Source: Desulfovibrio sp. OttesenSCG-928-G15 (GTDB lineage: Bacteria > Desulfobacterota > Desulfovibrionia > Desulfovibrionales > Desulfovibrionaceae). Taken from it: a DNA stretch of 18,843 nucleotides. Numbering within the stretch: the first letter of the stretch is position 1; every line of letters begins with the position of its first letter. The stretch is taken from assembly GCA_030266525.1 (NCBI GenBank), contig JAJDIC010000038.1:1-18843 (forward strand). The letters are read 5' to 3'. The notes under the pieces are model-generated. The model searched no databases and had not been told where the DNA came from. It saw only the letters and a program-made list of their open reading frames with translations. This document shows, piece after piece, positions 8,066-15,766 of the stretch. The position numbers were made by a program, and so were the translations under genes.

Positions 8066-8097
8066 GGGACAACTCCCTGCCGTAGCGGGACACGGCA

Positions 8098-8130
8098 TTG
8101 ACTTTTTCACTTAATATGGATATTAATATC
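8098..8130 (+). promoter_or_regulatory. mazEF promoter with overlapping palindromic operator
   Basis: TTGACT (8098-8103), a 17-base spacer and TATTAA (8121-8126) form a good promoter reading into the antitoxin gene. The -10 element lies inside a perfect 12-base palindrome GATATTAATATC (8119-8130), overlapped by a second inverted repeat AATAT-GG-ATATT (8113-8124). Antitoxins with a ribbon-helix-helix domain usually repress their own operon at such sites. A possible divergent promoter for dotA uses the same DNA: TTGCTA (8138-8133, minus strand), 16 bases, TATTAA (8116-8111). Confidence 0.65.
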
Positions 8131-8153
8131 AATAGCAACAAAGGAGAAAGCCT

Positions 8154-8414
8154 ATGCAACTGCTTCTTCATCTTCCCGAATCCCTTGCGGAACGGTTCAA
8201 ACAGGCGGTCCCGGCCCGGCAACGGAGCGCGTTTGTGGCGAGCTTGCTGGAACAGGCGCTGCCCGAAGAGGACGACCCGCTCTACCGCATTGCCCTTGAG
8301 GTCGAGCAAGACGCCGCGCTCTGCGCCGAAATGCAGGAATGGCGCGATGGGCTTGTCGGAGATGGTATTAGGGGCGAGGATTTCGCCGAGGGAGGTCCGG
8401 ATGCGGCGCGGTGA
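8154..8414 (+). CDS. MazE-type antitoxin, ribbon-helix-helix-like
   Basis: An 86-residue acidic protein placed directly before a MazF-type toxin gene. The N-terminal 35 residues (LLLHLPESLAERF, then AFVASLLEQAL) have the strand-helix-helix spacing of a ribbon-helix-helix DNA-binding domain. The C-terminal half is acidic, as expected for the toxin-neutralising segment. AAAGGAG stands seven to eight bases before the ATG. The last 14 bases overlap the toxin start, giving translational coupling with antitoxin made first. It probably represses its own promoter through the palindrome at 8119-8130. The pair lies opposite to all surrounding transfer genes, which suggests separate insertion. Confidence 0.85.
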   Translation: MQLLLHLPESLAERFKQAVPARQRSAFVASLLEQALPEEDDPLYRIALEVEQDAALCAEMQEWRDGLVGDGIRGEDFAEGGPDAAR

Positions 8415-8724
8415 AGTCTGGTGGGTCAACTTTGACCCATCCGCAGGCATGGAAATCAGGAAACAACGTCCCGCCGTTATTCTCACGGTCAACGCGCTGA
8501 ACAAGGCCAGGGGAACTGTTGTCGTGGTGCCCCTGTCCACATCGGCAAAACCGCGCCCGCCCATCGTTGTTCCGCTTCCATCCGCAGGCGGCAATTCCGT
8601 TGCCGTATGCGACCAGCTTTGCGCTGCGGATAAGAGGCGTTTCGGAAAACAAATTGGTGTCCTTTCCGCCAACGATTTGAGCACGCTGACCGAATCCGTA
8701 AAAATCGTTCTGGGACTGACGTAG
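8401..8724 (+). CDS. mazF: MazF/PemK-family endoribonuclease toxin
   Basis: A 107-residue toxin that in this family cleaves mRNA at short sequence motifs. RRGEVWWVNFDPSAG at 2-16 followed by EIRKQRPAVIL (18-28) carries the conserved fold start and the catalytic-site Arg. The second family block is SVAVCDQL (66-73) followed by DKRRFGK (77-83), and the C-terminus LTESVKIVLGL is typical. The ATG at 8401 is inside the antitoxin gene; the same frame is open upstream to 8098, but that extension covers the operator and antitoxin and is not coding. The stop lies 22 bases from the converging stop of the traW-like gene, and no terminator is visible between them. The likely role is element maintenance through addiction. 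Confidence 0.92.
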   Translation: MRRGEVWWVNFDPSAGMEIRKQRPAVILTVNALNKARGTVVVVPLSTSAKPRPPIVVPLPSAGGNSVAVCDQLCAADKRRFGKQIGVLSANDLSTLTESVKIVLGLT

Positions 8725-8746
8725 CAACCGTGCATCATCGACCCCC

Positions 8747-9850
8747 CTATTGCTGCGCGCCGATCATGCGCGTGTAGAGATCGTTCATTTCCTTGCCGGT
8801 GGAACTTTCCATGCGTGTGAGGTAGTCCAGCGAGGCGATGAAGGTCAGACGATCCAGCAATTCCGTATTCTTGCGGGCAAGCTCGAACTGAAACGCCTGC
8901 ATGACGACCAGCTCACGCAGCAGCCCCGCGTCCGTGGCTGAACTGACTTGCATAAACCAGTTGGGATTACCGACCCGCATCTGTGACAGGAGCTTGTAAA
9001 GCCCGGCTTCCGAGAGTTTTCCGTCCACAATACCGGGAGGAGTGCCGTTGCCGCCCGCTTCCGACCACTGGTTTTGCGCCCAGGTCGTCACATCTTGCGG
9101 CAGCGTGGGCGCGTGATACACAACATGGTTGTTCAGCGCTTCGATAACCGAAGCCAAACGCCCCTCATGGATTTTCTTTGCTGCGGCATAAGTTTGGCCT
9201 GCGGGCGTGGACTTTTGCGAATCCGTGACCACCGGCAGGGGCCGGGGATTGGCCAATGTTTTTATGGATTCATGGGCTTGAGCCACCTGGTCCTCGGTGA
9301 GAGTGCTTTCCAGGGGAAACAAGGAGTCAACGGTCTCTTTTTCCGTGGGATGATCGTCGGCAAGAATGCGATCCAGAAACTCGACCGGACGGGCATCTGC
9401 CGAATTGGAGTAGGCAAGCTGTTTCTCCCGCATGGTTCCGTGAATTTCACGCCCGGCCTGAGCGCCAAGCTGGATGCCCGCGCCCACGGTGCTGGCTCCG
9501 CAGAGTCCCGCAGGCTGCGCGGCCTTGCCGTACATATCTTCCGTTTTCATGGCTTCGCCCGCCACGGCCTGGCCTTTGATTGCCGCCACATTACTTTCCT
9601 TAAGCGCAAGAATCGCCCTGACAATCGTGGCTGACTCGGTTTTTATGGTGCCTATGATATTCTGCGCGGCCAGAAGAATTTCGGAACGGATGGATTCCGC
9701 TTCAGCAACGGTTACCGCATTAACCGCCTGGGTAGTCTGCATGTGCGCCATAGTGATCATGCCTTGGATGGCCCCACAGCCGCAGCCGGCGGCCCACGCT
9801 TCCTGGACCGGGAAGGCCATTATCAACAGAGCCAGAAGAATCTTTTTCAT
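8747..9850 (-). CDS. TraW/IcmX-like periplasmic transfer protein
   Basis: A 367-residue exported protein. MKKILLALLIMAF leads a classical signal peptide, probably cleaved after AWA near residue 20, leaving AGCGCGAIQG at the mature N-terminus. Several long helical, Ala/Glu-rich stretches follow and no membrane segment is seen. Its place between dotO and dotA corresponds to traW in the R64 order traU-traV-traW-traX-traY; TraW is regarded as the counterpart of IcmX. The assignment rests on position, secretion signal and size, so the exact family is moderately sure. ATG at 9850 is chosen because GGAGG lies five bases upstream and because it overlaps the dotO stop (TAATG); an in-frame GTG at 9862 is rejected. 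Its 3' end converges on mazF. Confidence 0.65.
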   Translation of the reverse strand: MKKILLALLIMAFPVQEAWAAGCGCGAIQGMITMAHMQTTQAVNAVTVAEAESIRSEILLAAQNIIGTIKTESATIVRAILALKESNVAAIKGQAVAGEAMKTEDMYGKAAQPAGLCGASTVGAGIQLGAQAGREIHGTMREKQLAYSNSADARPVEFLDRILADDHPTEKETVDSLFPLESTLTEDQVAQAHESIKTLANPRPLPVVTDSQKSTPAGQTYAAAKKIHEGRLASVIEALNNHVVYHAPTLPQDVTTWAQNQWSEAGGNGTPPGIVDGKLSEAGLYKLLSQMRVGNPNWFMQVSSATDAGLLRELVVMQAFQFELARKNTELLDRLTFIASLDYLTRMESSTGKEMNDLYTRMIGAQQ

Positions 9851-12843
9851 TATTTCCTCCACATTTCTTGGGCTATTTCATTGGCGATCTCGTGAATGAC
9901 GTTGACCAGCGCATCATCGGCGGCGGTCTGGTCCGTCACCATGCGCCTGCGACGTTCCACTTCCGATTTCGCGGACCCGCCCGGAAATCGGGCAGCGAGC
10001 CGCCGCAAGGCCTCGGACGGCCCAAGGCGCTTGTAGAGATTGTTGCGAATGGCAACGTCTTCCGCAGTTGTGGAAAAGGCCCACAGAGGTTGCCCGCCTA
10101 TGGTCAGAGTGAGTACGAGCTGCGATCTGCCCGAACCCGTTTGGAATACGGCCACAAGGTTGGCCCCGGCCCGGCCCGGTTTGCCAAGGCGCGACAGCGC
10201 GTATTGGCAAGCCCCGTTCAGGTCGAAGCGCTTGGTCAAATTAGCTATGCTTTTCGCCGTGCCGGAACCGAGAACAAGAACAGTAGTGGCAAGTTCCGTG
10301 AGAATGTCGGGAACGTCGTCTATGTCCTGGGTATACAAACCCATTGACAGCAGCCACTTGCGCGACTCTCGCGCCATTGTGGTCATGTCGGCCTGAAGCT
10401 GGCCCGCGACGGAGGTGTTTTTGGTAACGCGGTGGGCCTCGTCGTAACAAAAGCGCTTCGGATCTTCGCGGATGGCTTCAACCCGCTCCGCGTGGTAGGG
10501 CTGATACTTTTCCGGCATCAGCTTCACATCATCGGGCATGAGGAAGAACCGCGCCCCCAAAACGTGCCGCGCCAGCATGTACATGACGGCAGATTGCCTG
10601 TCCGCCGTGGGACCGCCACGCGGAGCCACTTCGTCAAGGTCGAGACTGACAACCTGGGCATCGCCCAGATCGAACTGTGTGGGTTCTTTCAAAATGACAT
10701 AGGCTTCAATGGCGTCGATAATAGACCGCCAAACAGTCATTATCGTGTGCTGTTCGTAGGTGTTTTCAATGCCCTTGTTCTGCCGCAACTGCGACACGAC
10801 ATCGCCAAGCAGCGGTACGGCAAAACGCTGCGCCTGTATCGCCTCATGGATGAAACCAAGGTCGAACAGCGCATCGACAATTTCCCACCAGCTCGTAGAG
10901 GCATCCAGAGGAATACCTTCATTGAGGACGAGCTTGTGCAGTTCCGGCAATATGTTCGGTTGATACAGCCGGGGTTTGCCGCCTTTTTCATCGGAAAGTT
11001 CAAGGTAGGCCAGGTCTATGGCTCGTCCGATAATGCCCGGCACGTTTTCAGCCGGTGCATCAGTGTCCGGAGGTGTTGCCAGCAGAGTCAGGAAATTGCT
11101 GAGAAACGACTTGTGCGAAGGCAACGGCCTCCGGTTGCCGAGCGGCAAATCGAAAGGATTGATGGAATAATCCGGCGTCATACGGAGCCGGTGGTATGCC
11201 GCCAGGTGTTTTTTCCCTTCCGGCAGATTCTCCTTGAGCAAGGTAATCAGCCCGGAACTGGACGGTCCCACGTCCACGATGGACAGCCAGGGCAGGCGGG
11301 ACAGTCCGGCCTGCGTCACAAAGGCAAAGTTCAGCGCATTCAGGAAAACAGACTTGCCGCCACCCATCGGCGCAACGCCCACGTCTATCCATGACGCCTG
11401 TTCCGAGGAGTTGGGCGCGAAAGGAATGATTTTGCCGTCCTGAGTGCGGAGCAGTAGGCTCCCCTCTGTCCAGGGCGAAGCCGAGCGCAGCGGCAACATG
11501 CCGATGGCGTCCTGCAAAGGCGCGGCAGTCACCGGGGCCGGGCTGGACGGCATCATGCCGGGCAAACTGGCCGTGAATCCAAGCAGCGGATCGCCCACGG
11601 CTTCGGAGACGTCAGTCGTTCCCCATCCCTGGACTGCCTTGGAAAGCTCCGCCACCCGCCGTCTGAGCAGCAAATGCGTATCCTGCTCCGAGCCTTTCCT
11701 GATGCAGGCCCAAGTGCAGAGGCAAATTCTGTATTTGACGCAACAGACGCCCGCCAAATCCAAGGCTTTCAGACCATCAACCGCTGCATTGAAACGCTTG
11801 TTGTCCGAACTGGAGAACGCCAGCACAGAGGACAACAAGGGCTTGAGGCCCATGTTCAGCCCGCCGTCTTCCAAAAGGAAAGAAATCCGGTACGGCAAGC
11901 GTTCATCCCGCCGCGCCAGCACCCGGAAAAAATCCTGAAAAGGCTTCGGCGTTTGCGGCATCAGCGTCATGATCAGCGGCCCGTAAATCCGGTCGCCAAT
12001 CCGAATTGCGCTTCTGGAAACTATCTGCCCCTCACGCGGCCAGAGCTGGCCCTTGAAATCTGGATACAGAATATTGTGCAACTCGTCGGCCTTGCCGGTA
12101 TCCGGATCGGGCATCCGAAGCGGCAGTGGGTCACCGGGAATGAGCGGCTGCCAGTTGCGGCTGGTAAATTCCGGATCAATGCTGGTGCGGATATCTCGCA
12201 GCGCTTCATGCGCGGTGAGCGGATACACCATCAGGTCAACTTGCTTGAACGCATCCTGAACACCGGTCAGAAAGCCGTTATGCGCGTCATGCAGCGCGGC
12301 CACAGCACGGGAAACCTGTTGGCAGCCCGGAATGGTCGGCACCTTGTTCATGGATACGGTGCGTTCTTTCAGCGCCGCTTTCTTGAGCGAATCGGGCAAC
12401 ACAGCGGGGCGGGTCCAGAGCACCAGCCAGCATGTTTCCAGAGAACAATAGCGTTTCAGGGCATCGCCCCAATTTTCCAGCAAGGGACCAATACTCAGCC
12501 CAAGGTTTTGCGCTGTCAGGCGCGAAGGCTGGAGCAATTCGTCAACACGCCTTGCGCTGCTTTCCGGATCGTACTCAAAAACGACCTGAATCAGGTGGCC
12601 GGGCTTTGAGAGCGTGGATTGCAGCTTTTCGGTCAGGCCGGTGACTATGGTTTCATATTCTTCGACCCCCACATGCTTGAGAGACCCCTCCAGTCGCAGG
12701 AGACTCAAAAGACTTCCGTCATCAGCCACCAAAACGCCATTATCAACAGTTTCCAACCTGCAATAGCTGTGAACCGGCCCGGCAAAAGCTTCGGACAAGG
12801 CGCGAATGCCGCAATCGACACCGTTTACGAGTTTATCCAGCAT
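9850..12843 (-). CDS. dotO: DotO/IcmB/TraU-type secretion ATPase
   Basis: The VirB4-like ATPase of the type IVB system, 997 residues, close to the roughly 1000 residues of IcmB and TraU. A Walker A-type loop APMGGGKS lies near 491-498 and a Walker B-like FCYDEAHR near 798-805; SLDLDEV near 733-739 is another conserved acidic strand of this family. The N-terminal 450 residues correspond to the non-catalytic VirB4-type domain. It is peripheral to the inner membrane and energises assembly or transfer together with DotB. The ATG at 12843 has AGGAGG seven bases upstream; an in-frame GTG precedes it by one codon. The start overlaps the stop of the 41-codon ORF (TGATG), so translation is probably coupled. 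Confidence 0.95.
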   Translation of the reverse strand: MLDKLVNGVDCGIRALSEAFAGPVHSYCRLETVDNGVLVADDGSLLSLLRLEGSLKHVGVEEYETIVTGLTEKLQSTLSKPGHLIQVVFEYDPESSARRVDELLQPSRLTAQNLGLSIGPLLENWGDALKRYCSLETCWLVLWTRPAVLPDSLKKAALKERTVSMNKVPTIPGCQQVSRAVAALHDAHNGFLTGVQDAFKQVDLMVYPLTAHEALRDIRTSIDPEFTSRNWQPLIPGDPLPLRMPDPDTGKADELHNILYPDFKGQLWPREGQIVSRSAIRIGDRIYGPLIMTLMPQTPKPFQDFFRVLARRDERLPYRISFLLEDGGLNMGLKPLLSSVLAFSSSDNKRFNAAVDGLKALDLAGVCCVKYRICLCTWACIRKGSEQDTHLLLRRRVAELSKAVQGWGTTDVSEAVGDPLLGFTASLPGMMPSSPAPVTAAPLQDAIGMLPLRSASPWTEGSLLLRTQDGKIIPFAPNSSEQASWIDVGVAPMGGGKSVFLNALNFAFVTQAGLSRLPWLSIVDVGPSSSGLITLLKENLPEGKKHLAAYHRLRMTPDYSINPFDLPLGNRRPLPSHKSFLSNFLTLLATPPDTDAPAENVPGIIGRAIDLAYLELSDEKGGKPRLYQPNILPELHKLVLNEGIPLDASTSWWEIVDALFDLGFIHEAIQAQRFAVPLLGDVVSQLRQNKGIENTYEQHTIMTVWRSIIDAIEAYVILKEPTQFDLGDAQVVSLDLDEVAPRGGPTADRQSAVMYMLARHVLGARFFLMPDDVKLMPEKYQPYHAERVEAIREDPKRFCYDEAHRVTKNTSVAGQLQADMTTMARESRKWLLSMGLYTQDIDDVPDILTELATTVLVLGSGTAKSIANLTKRFDLNGACQYALSRLGKPGRAGANLVAVFQTGSGRSQLVLTLTIGGQPLWAFSTTAEDVAIRNNLYKRLGPSEALRRLAARFPGGSAKSEVERRRRMVTDQTAADDALVNVIHEIANEIAQEMWRK

Positions 12844-12968
12844 CACGAATCCTCCTTGCCAAGATATTGTCCGCTTACTGCGGCGCGAACGGCGGAAGTA
12901 AATTCCGCCTGCGCCTCCGTAGCGGGCGTCTGCTGCCGCATCCGCTGAAGAGGGTTCATAATTGTCAT
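12843..12968 (-). CDS. 41-residue small protein between dotI and dotO
   Basis: An ORF of 41 codons beginning MTIMNPLQRMRQQ and ending GQYLGKEDS. Its ATG overlaps the dotI stop (TAATG at 12970-12966) and its stop overlaps the dotO start (TGATG), so it fills the gap exactly. GAGGG lies about eight bases before the ATG. The composition is polar with a helical middle, and there is no signal peptide or membrane segment. Its last codons contain the ribosome site of dotO. It may be a real small subunit, a leader peptide coupling dotO translation to dotI, or both. It resembles nothing I recognise; it occupies the place where Legionella has icmJ/dotN. Confidence 0.6.
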   Translation of the reverse strand: MTIMNPLQRMRQQTPATEAQAEFTSAVRAAVSGQYLGKEDS

Positions 12969-13699
12969 TATGAATCCCTCTTCAGCACGGCTTGTTGGAT
13001 GACCACGCCGCGAGGCGTTTTCACGGTGGAAGCGCGGCGAACAAGAACCGTGGCTACAAGACGTTGGGTGCTTTCAACGCCCTGGCTGGATTCGTAGGAA
13101 ACGACCAGGGGAAATTCGATACGCCAGGTGGCGGTGCCGCCCACCAGACCGGAGGCGATAATGACAGGGGCGCGAGTAGTAATGGCCGATGCGGAAAGAC
13201 GCTTTTCCCGAATCATGTCCAAAACGCCGGAACTTTTCAGCGAAGCGAGAAAAGACTTGAACGCCTCGTCATCGAAACTGGGTCTGATGGACTCAAGTTT
13301 TTCACGCCATTCAAGAAAATTCAGAGACATTGAGCCGGTAATCGTGTCGGAAGCCCAGGTAAGCAACCCTTCCTGCGTCAGTACAGGCTGGTCCAGAGGA
13401 ACAAGGGGAGCAAGCCGCAAGTCCGGAGTGGCCGCGAAGTAGCGAGGCCCCGGTTGGTTCAGAAGCAGCAAAGCAATCACCGCGAGGCTGATGCCTTGCG
13501 TGACCACCAGACCCAAAGCCAATTTCATGGCTCGGCGAAATTGCGTCCTGTACCAACCAAGTCCCCCGAAAACGGCTTCGGCTGACGGTGAAGAGGCATG
13601 AACTTCATTCACGCCTTCAACCTTCGCCGTTTCCGGAGAACCATGCGGTTGAGTGTTTACAGGAGGAGTCTCTTTTGTTTTTCGTTGAAAAAAGTTCAT
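12968..13699 (-). CDS. dotI: DotI/IcmL/TraM-type inner-membrane protein
   Basis: A 243-residue bitopic inner-membrane protein. The cytoplasmic N-terminus (1-57) is polar and Pro/Glu-rich, one membrane helix spans about 58-80, and the periplasmic domain follows. YFAATPDLRLAPLVPLDQP at 87-105 and LLTWASDTI at 112-120 match the start of the DotI/TraM periplasmic domain, which has a VirB8-like fold and forms ring assemblies in known systems. The N-terminal extension is longer than in short TraM-like forms. ATG at 13699 lies 22 bases after the dotP stop, with AAAGG and GAAGAGG upstream. The gene sits between dotP and dotO, whereas in Legionella icmL precedes icmK, so the order is rearranged. Confidence 0.88.
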   Translation of the reverse strand: MNFFQRKTKETPPVNTQPHGSPETAKVEGVNEVHASSPSAEAVFGGLGWYRTQFRRAMKLALGLVVTQGISLAVIALLLLNQPGPRYFAATPDLRLAPLVPLDQPVLTQEGLLTWASDTITGSMSLNFLEWREKLESIRPSFDDEAFKSFLASLKSSGVLDMIREKRLSASAITTRAPVIIASGLVGGTATWRIEFPLVVSYESSQGVESTQRLVATVLVRRASTVKTPRGVVIQQAVLKRDS

Positions 13700-13721
13700 G
13701 CCTCTTCACCTTTACTTGTGG

Positions 13722-14111
13722 TTACAGACCGAGGTCGCCCAAACCGGAGGTCTGATCCGAACCGAACAGCGTGGCCGAGCCGGAACCGAGAAATTCACCC
13801 AGGCCGAGCGCCAGAGCGCCGATCACCACTTTGGTGATGCCACCGGCATAAGTGCTCTGGCCCTGATGTTTCCCGGCTTTGTACATCTCGACACAGCCCC
13901 AGACGCCCATGCCAGCGCCTGCCGCGTAGCCGCCCATCGTGATCCCCTTGGCGACCCCTTTGGCGTTTTCGGCCACGTTCTGCCCCATTTCTCCGAAGGC
14001 CACGGCGGCATGGGCAATTTCCGGGGCGAACAGCCAGACGGCAGCAGCCCCCATGCAGAATGCCGCCCACCTTACGGGTGAAACGGAGGTTAAAAAGTTG
14101 ATGCTGTTCAT
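13722..14111 (-). CDS. DotP/IcmD-like small inner-membrane protein
   Basis: A 129-residue protein with an N-terminal hydrophobic segment ending in AHA (a possible cleavage site near residue 35) followed by two short hydrophobic segments (about 56-75 and 91-107). EMGQNVAENAKGVAKGITM followed by a Gly-rich helix and KAGKHQGQST resembles the core of the IcmD/DotP and IcmC/DotE group, where a helix precedes a short basic loop. Its position after the DotE-like gene matches icmC-icmD and traQ-traR. ATG at 14111 has GGAGG five bases upstream; an in-frame TTG at 14132 inside the upstream gene is rejected. DotE and DotP are related to each other, so the exact name could be swapped. Confidence 0.65.
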   Translation of the reverse strand: MNSINFLTSVSPVRWAAFCMGAAAVWLFAPEIAHAAVAFGEMGQNVAENAKGVAKGITMGGYAAGAGMGVWGCVEMYKAGKHQGQSTYAGGITKVVIGALALGLGEFLGSGSATLFGSDQTSGLGDLGL

Positions 14112-14124
14112 TGTTTCCTCCACA

Positions 14125-14631
14125 TCAGCCAATGATTTTGGCTATGTACGTTTGCACGTCCCCACCTATCGTGGCTCCGATGCCGCGCAGGAAGGTGACG
14201 AGGTTTACGGCGATAATTCCTCCAAACAGATGCACGATGCCCCGGCTGAAATTCATGGCCTGGTTCGGCGTATCGCGCATGAGACACACCCCCCGCGCTA
14301 TCCCGATAACTCCCACCGTCGCGATGGCGTATACGGCGAACTGGATGTAGACGGAGCCGGGAGAGGACGGTGGGCTGTAGCTCAGGGATTGTTCGGAAGT
14401 CTGGTTGAAGACGGTCATGGACAGGGAATCCATGAGCGTGGGTAGATTCAGCAGCAAAACGGCGCAGAAAAAGGACCAGACCGCCAGGGAGCGGTTGAAT
14501 CGTTGTTTCTGGCTCACGGCTTGCGCCAAAGAGACAACGGCAAAGGCAACACCGATCAAATAGGCCAGGCGAACAAGTACAGGCCACCATTGCTGGAGGT
14601 GCGGGATAACATTGGCAACGTAGTTTTCCAT
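14125..14631 (-). CDS. DotE/IcmC-like inner-membrane protein
   Basis: A 168-residue protein with four hydrophobic helices (about 17-37, 47-65, 94-112 and 131-150) and almost no soluble domain. The last helix (IVHLFGGIIAVNLVTFLRGIG) and the RGVCLMRDTPNQA loop resemble the conserved C-terminal part of IcmC/DotE, an inner-membrane type IVB component. ATG at 14631 has GAGG five bases upstream and starts seven bases after the dotG stop; the frame extends to 14667 inside dotG but without a ribosome site. The gene follows dotG directly, so the dotF/icmG gene that usually lies between them is missing here. Confidence 0.65.
   Translation of the reverse strand: MENYVANVIPHLQQWWPVLVRLAYLIGVAFAVVSLAQAVSQKQRFNRSLAVWSFFCAVLLLNLPTLMDSLSMTVFNQTSEQSLSYSPPSSPGSVYIQFAVYAIATVGVIGIARGVCLMRDTPNQAMNFSRGIVHLFGGIIAVNLVTFLRGIGATIGGDVQTYIAKIIG
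14282..14296 (-). repeat. Copy of the GCGGGGGGTGTGTCT motif, inside the DotE-like gene
   Basis: The 15-base core is present in the codons for RGVCL. It shares the strand of the two 20-base copies. GCGC stands on both sides of it, though not as a long hairpin. Confidence 0.55.
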
Positions 14632-14638
14632 GTCATCC

Positions 14639-15754
14639 TCACCTGTTCTCTTTGACGTTAAGAACAAGGATGCCTACGGGCGTACCGCTTTCAAGGAACA
14701 CCGTCGGCGGACGGTCAAAACCCCGCTCAAATATTTTCCCGGCCTTTTCCCCCACCTTTCCGGCAGCGATCCACGCCTGATCAGCCACGCTGTATGTGTT
14801 CCAGACCATTTGATCGGTGGTGTCGCCGCCGTTTGTCCCGTAGATTGTGCTTTGTGAACCGCTGTAGCGTTTGGCGCTTCCCAGGCCCTCAAGAAAGGCC
14901 GAAGCGACAAGTCCGCCCCAACGCGAGAAGAAATGGGTATCCACCCGGCTGGCCACAGACGCCTCCGTGGTCGCCGGGTCCACGGCATACGCCTCAAGTT
15001 GCACGGATTCGCCGGTCGGCAAGATGGCTCTGGTAAACGCCAGCACAAGGCGTTCATCGTGGCGCTGAAAACCGCCAAGCAAGCGGGTATTACGATATTT
15101 TCCGGAAGCGATTGTCGCCATGACTGCGGACGGAACATCGGAATTTACGCCGGTATCCACCACGGCATAGAGCAAATCTCCGGGCTTTATTGCCAAACTG
15201 GGCAACTCCGCAGGCGTCTGCGACAGGGCCACAGCCTTTTCAACTGGAATCGTTCCACGCTCATCAGCAGAAAAATCTCGCAGCCAGACAATCTGGCCCG
15301 TACCCACGGATGCCGCTGCCAGTCTGGTATCCAGCGCAGCCAAATCCTCCATCATGCGCTTGAGCATGGAGTTATCCGTCCGGGGGGACTGCACCGGCGC
15401 GGTTCGCACCGGAGCCACAGCGGGAGGCGGCGGGGGTGTGTCCGGTTTTTTCCCGACAACGGACGACCTGTTCCCGACCGGAGTGGGAACAAAGCTGTCA
15501 CCCGCCTGAAGCGCGGCGTTTGCTCGCTGCGTATCGTGGGTCTCCAACTTTTTGTTGTATTCCTCCGAACCTTCGCCTCCGGCCTGGCCGCTTACGGCTT
15601 CCGAGCGCGTTGCAACCAATTTCGCCGTGGCCGGAGCTTTTTCCGGAGCAAACAAAGTAAACGAGGCAAAGACTATGACGGCGGCTATAACAAGGCCGAG
15701 TAGGCAAAACATGATGAATCGCCGCTTCTTTTCCGTAGTTGTAATGTCACTCAT
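14639..15754 (-). CDS. dotG: DotG/IcmE/TraO-type VirB10-like channel protein
   Basis: A 371-residue inner-membrane protein that bridges to the outer-membrane core. The N-terminus is cytoplasmic, one helix spans about 13-35, a Pro-rich linker (PPPPP near 107-111) crosses the periplasm, and the C-terminal half (about 155-371) is a VirB10/TrbI-like domain with LKPGDLLYAVVDTGVNSDVPS-type text (here AIKPGDLLYAVVDTGVN), GGFQRHDERLVL and GTPVGILVLNV. The protein is far shorter than Legionella DotG (over 1000 residues) because the repeat region is absent; it resembles plasmid TraO in size. ATG at 15754 is preceded by AAGGA and follows the dotH stop by 12 bases. Confidence 0.92.
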   Translation of the reverse strand: MSDITTTEKKRRFIMFCLLGLVIAAVIVFASFTLFAPEKAPATAKLVATRSEAVSGQAGGEGSEEYNKKLETHDTQRANAALQAGDSFVPTPVGNRSSVVGKKPDTPPPPPAVAPVRTAPVQSPRTDNSMLKRMMEDLAALDTRLAAASVGTGQIVWLRDFSADERGTIPVEKAVALSQTPAELPSLAIKPGDLLYAVVDTGVNSDVPSAVMATIASGKYRNTRLLGGFQRHDERLVLAFTRAILPTGESVQLEAYAVDPATTEASVASRVDTHFFSRWGGLVASAFLEGLGSAKRYSGSQSTIYGTNGGDTTDQMVWNTYSVADQAWIAAGKVGEKAGKIFERGFDRPPTVFLESGTPVGILVLNVKENR

Positions 15755-15766
15755 GAACGCGCATCC

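Noticed and set aside
11674..12609. Plus-strand ORF of 311 codons opposite dotO
   Set aside because: Shadow of dotO, with low-quality composition and no supporting context.
14933..15703. Plus-strand ORF of 256 codons opposite dotG
   Set aside because: Shadow of dotG; the translation is Arg/Gly/Ser-rich with no domain.
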